This document shows, one piece after another, positions 62,290-64,000 of a stretch of 64,000 nt of DNA. Each line of letters begins with the position of its first letter. Position 1 is the stretch's first letter. A program made the position numbers and the translations under genes. The notes beneath the pieces are model-generated. The model was not told the DNA's origin and made no database searches. It worked only from the letters and a program-made list of their open reading frames with translations. The DNA is from Cyanoderma ruficeps (Eukaryota > Chordata > Aves > Passeriformes > Timaliidae), in the NCBI GenBank assembly GCA_008694505.1, contig VZDJ01007747.1:10448399-10512398 (forward strand), in the 5' to 3' direction.

Positions 62290-64000
62290 TACTCTTAAAT
62301 AACTCTTTAAACTTGCTATTTGCACATAAATATTAAGTATTTGCTGGCCAATCTCTTCCAAACTAAATCCTAGAACTATTTTTTATGTGATATACAGACA
62401 ATTAATTCTAAAATTATGTATTCTCAGATGTGCAATACATACAGTCACTCCCAAGCTACTTTCACATGTTAAAAATTCACTTGGCTGTTATAGGAAAATA
62501 ACAAGCTTCAATGGACTGGTTTTGCAAAGAACTAGAATGTTTAGATTTAGGTTGTATTTCAGTTCCGAGTCTTTATGTTTGCTTTGTTTTTTACATGTCT
62601 GCTAATGTTCTGGTATTTTTGAGCTGTCCTGCTTTATATAAATTAATGAAAACTCCACAGTCACTTCTGAAAATACCTTGCCAGCCTTCACATTGTTTGT
62701 ATTTCTAATGTTTTGTCATTGTGCTGTTGTAATAGGCAGCCCTGCTTTATGTTGTTTTATAAATACCTTGAAACGGTTGCCGTTTTACAGGATAGTTGAG
62801 AATTCTTCAGAGTACTCAGGTCCCCTGACATTAAAGTTTCTAATGAAACTTGGGCATTCTTTCAACATATGATCAAGACTGAGCAGTCAGAACAAGAACA
62901 TTTATGACTACTTCAAAACAGGAGCTAGAGAAGAAATATAATTTTAAGACACTAGATTGGCAGGGTTAAACAAAAGTAATTAAACCCCTTCTGGTCAAGA
63001 GGGAAAGACTAGAAAGACTACCATTTCTATTGATAAACTGTATAGTTCAAGCCCAGATGCGAATAAGTTACAGATAAATTTGCCTGCGGTGTTAAGTTCT
63101 GTTGACAAGGTTTACTAAAAAATAAACTACTTCTTTTGCTCCAAAAATTATATTTGCACAAAAATTATTTTGTGAATTATGCTGATCAATAACAATAATA
63201 GTCCGAAGATTTTCTTTCAAGTCATTCCTGCTGGTAATAAATATTCTTCTAGCACTTGTCTTTGGGGGTGATGTATATTTCATATGCTTCTTTGTTACTC
63301 AAAAGATATTCCAGATCATTTTCTTTCACTTCTCATCATAAAGCCCTTTACTGACACAGTATTGTGTATCTGTTTTCCAATTTTTCAACTGATTATTCCA
63401 TATTCCACATATTAACACTGAGGGGCATGTATCATATGGATAGAAATAAATTAGTTTATGCGTATTAATCTTAGATTTTTTTCATAGCTGATCTGGGTTT
63501 TTTTACCTCAGTTAAAGCCATTTCTTTAAATAAAGTACCCTGGTAATCATTTCCTTCATTCTGAGCTTAACTGATCAATCACAGGATAGAATTAATGAAA
63601 ATAATGCCATAGACTTAAGTAGAATTAGGGCCAGGAATTATATATTTGAAATGAAGCAGAAAATATCTCACAACACTACTAATTATACAGTGGGGAAGAC
63701 TGCATCTGAAATCTACAGCCAATGAATTCCGCTTTATATTCCATCCATTAAAGTTATGTCTATTAATAAAAAATAAAATAAAAAAGTTTGACTCTTTCTA
63801 CAAAAACTTCAGCATTTCAATTGCTTCTACTCTAAGTGTGTTTATGTGAAAGATGCACAATACTTTTGTTGTTGTTCTGTTTGATGTTGGTGCGTTACTC
63901 CCCTCCAAAATCCCTGAGGGAAATTTCAAGTTTTGAGGTAACAAACTTCACCATGCTGTGCCTGCCACCCACCTCAGTTGGTGGGAAGTAATTTTATATG
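62290..64000. other. Non-coding, AT-rich; A/T simple repeat near right end
   Basis: No gene seen. 63761-63786 is an A/T simple repeat (AATAAAAAATAAAATAAAAA). Frames in 62387-62872 are short and hydrophobic. Confidence 0.55.

Noticed and set aside
1..64000. Mitochondrial insertions, tRNA/rRNA genes, CRISPR arrays, intact retroviral gag/pol/env
   Set aside because: Looked for by reading; none recognised. LTRs in the window are solo or fragments.

Overview
The window looks like a gene-poor, AT-rich stretch of a bird chromosome. The case for a bird rests on repeats recognised by reading. Five truncated CR1 LINE copies carry the typical 3' ends (a block like 'ttccaacc(c/t)aa..cattcta', or its complement). 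Solo LTRs and LTR fragments resemble families I know from neoavian, especially passerine, genomes. There is no bacterial gene organisation, no operon, no CRISPR array and no rRNA or tRNA gene that I can see. Almost all short open frames look like chance frames in AT-rich DNA or frames inside repeats.

Layout: 1-7185 is unique AT-rich DNA. 7186-7480 is a probable minus-strand LTR end with a purine-rich tract. 11253-11648 is a CR1 (+). 13500-15018 is a GC-richer island. It holds a minus-strand terminal exon resembling the C-terminus of a maestro-heat-like-repeat (MROH) protein, with splice acceptor, stop, 3' UTR and AATAAA signal, but no usable exon upstream, so it is probably a dispersed gene fragment. 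16018-16635 is a CR1 (-) containing a 14-bp-arm hairpin insertion. 18016-18430 is an LTR-like repeat. 20900-21430 is a solo LTR with a TATA box. 24290-25520 is an unassigned GC-richer block, possibly an old retroviral LTR. 30378-30530 is a convincing isolated coding exon of 51 codons, with consensus acceptor and donor and a single open frame. 35005-35450 is a CR1 (+). 47194-47330, 48962-49250 and 51170-52480 are three pieces of one LTR family; the last is nearly complete and is interrupted by a short relative of the 18-kb repeat. 52664-53350 is a CR1 (-). 61874-62289 is an internally deleted CR1 (+) that still shows reverse-transcriptase remnants.

The only parts with good evidence of protein coding are the 153-nt exon at 30378-30530 (+) and the probably dead MROH-like exon at 14710-14852 (-). 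If the first is real, most of the window is likely intron of a large plus-strand gene that I could not name. Several AT-rich blocks (22600-22760, 25600-25950, 37500-37700, 41240-41270, 41900-42260) contain homeodomain-type sites or short perfect palindromes and are candidates for conserved regulatory DNA, but sequence reading alone cannot establish this. No new multi-gene system was found.
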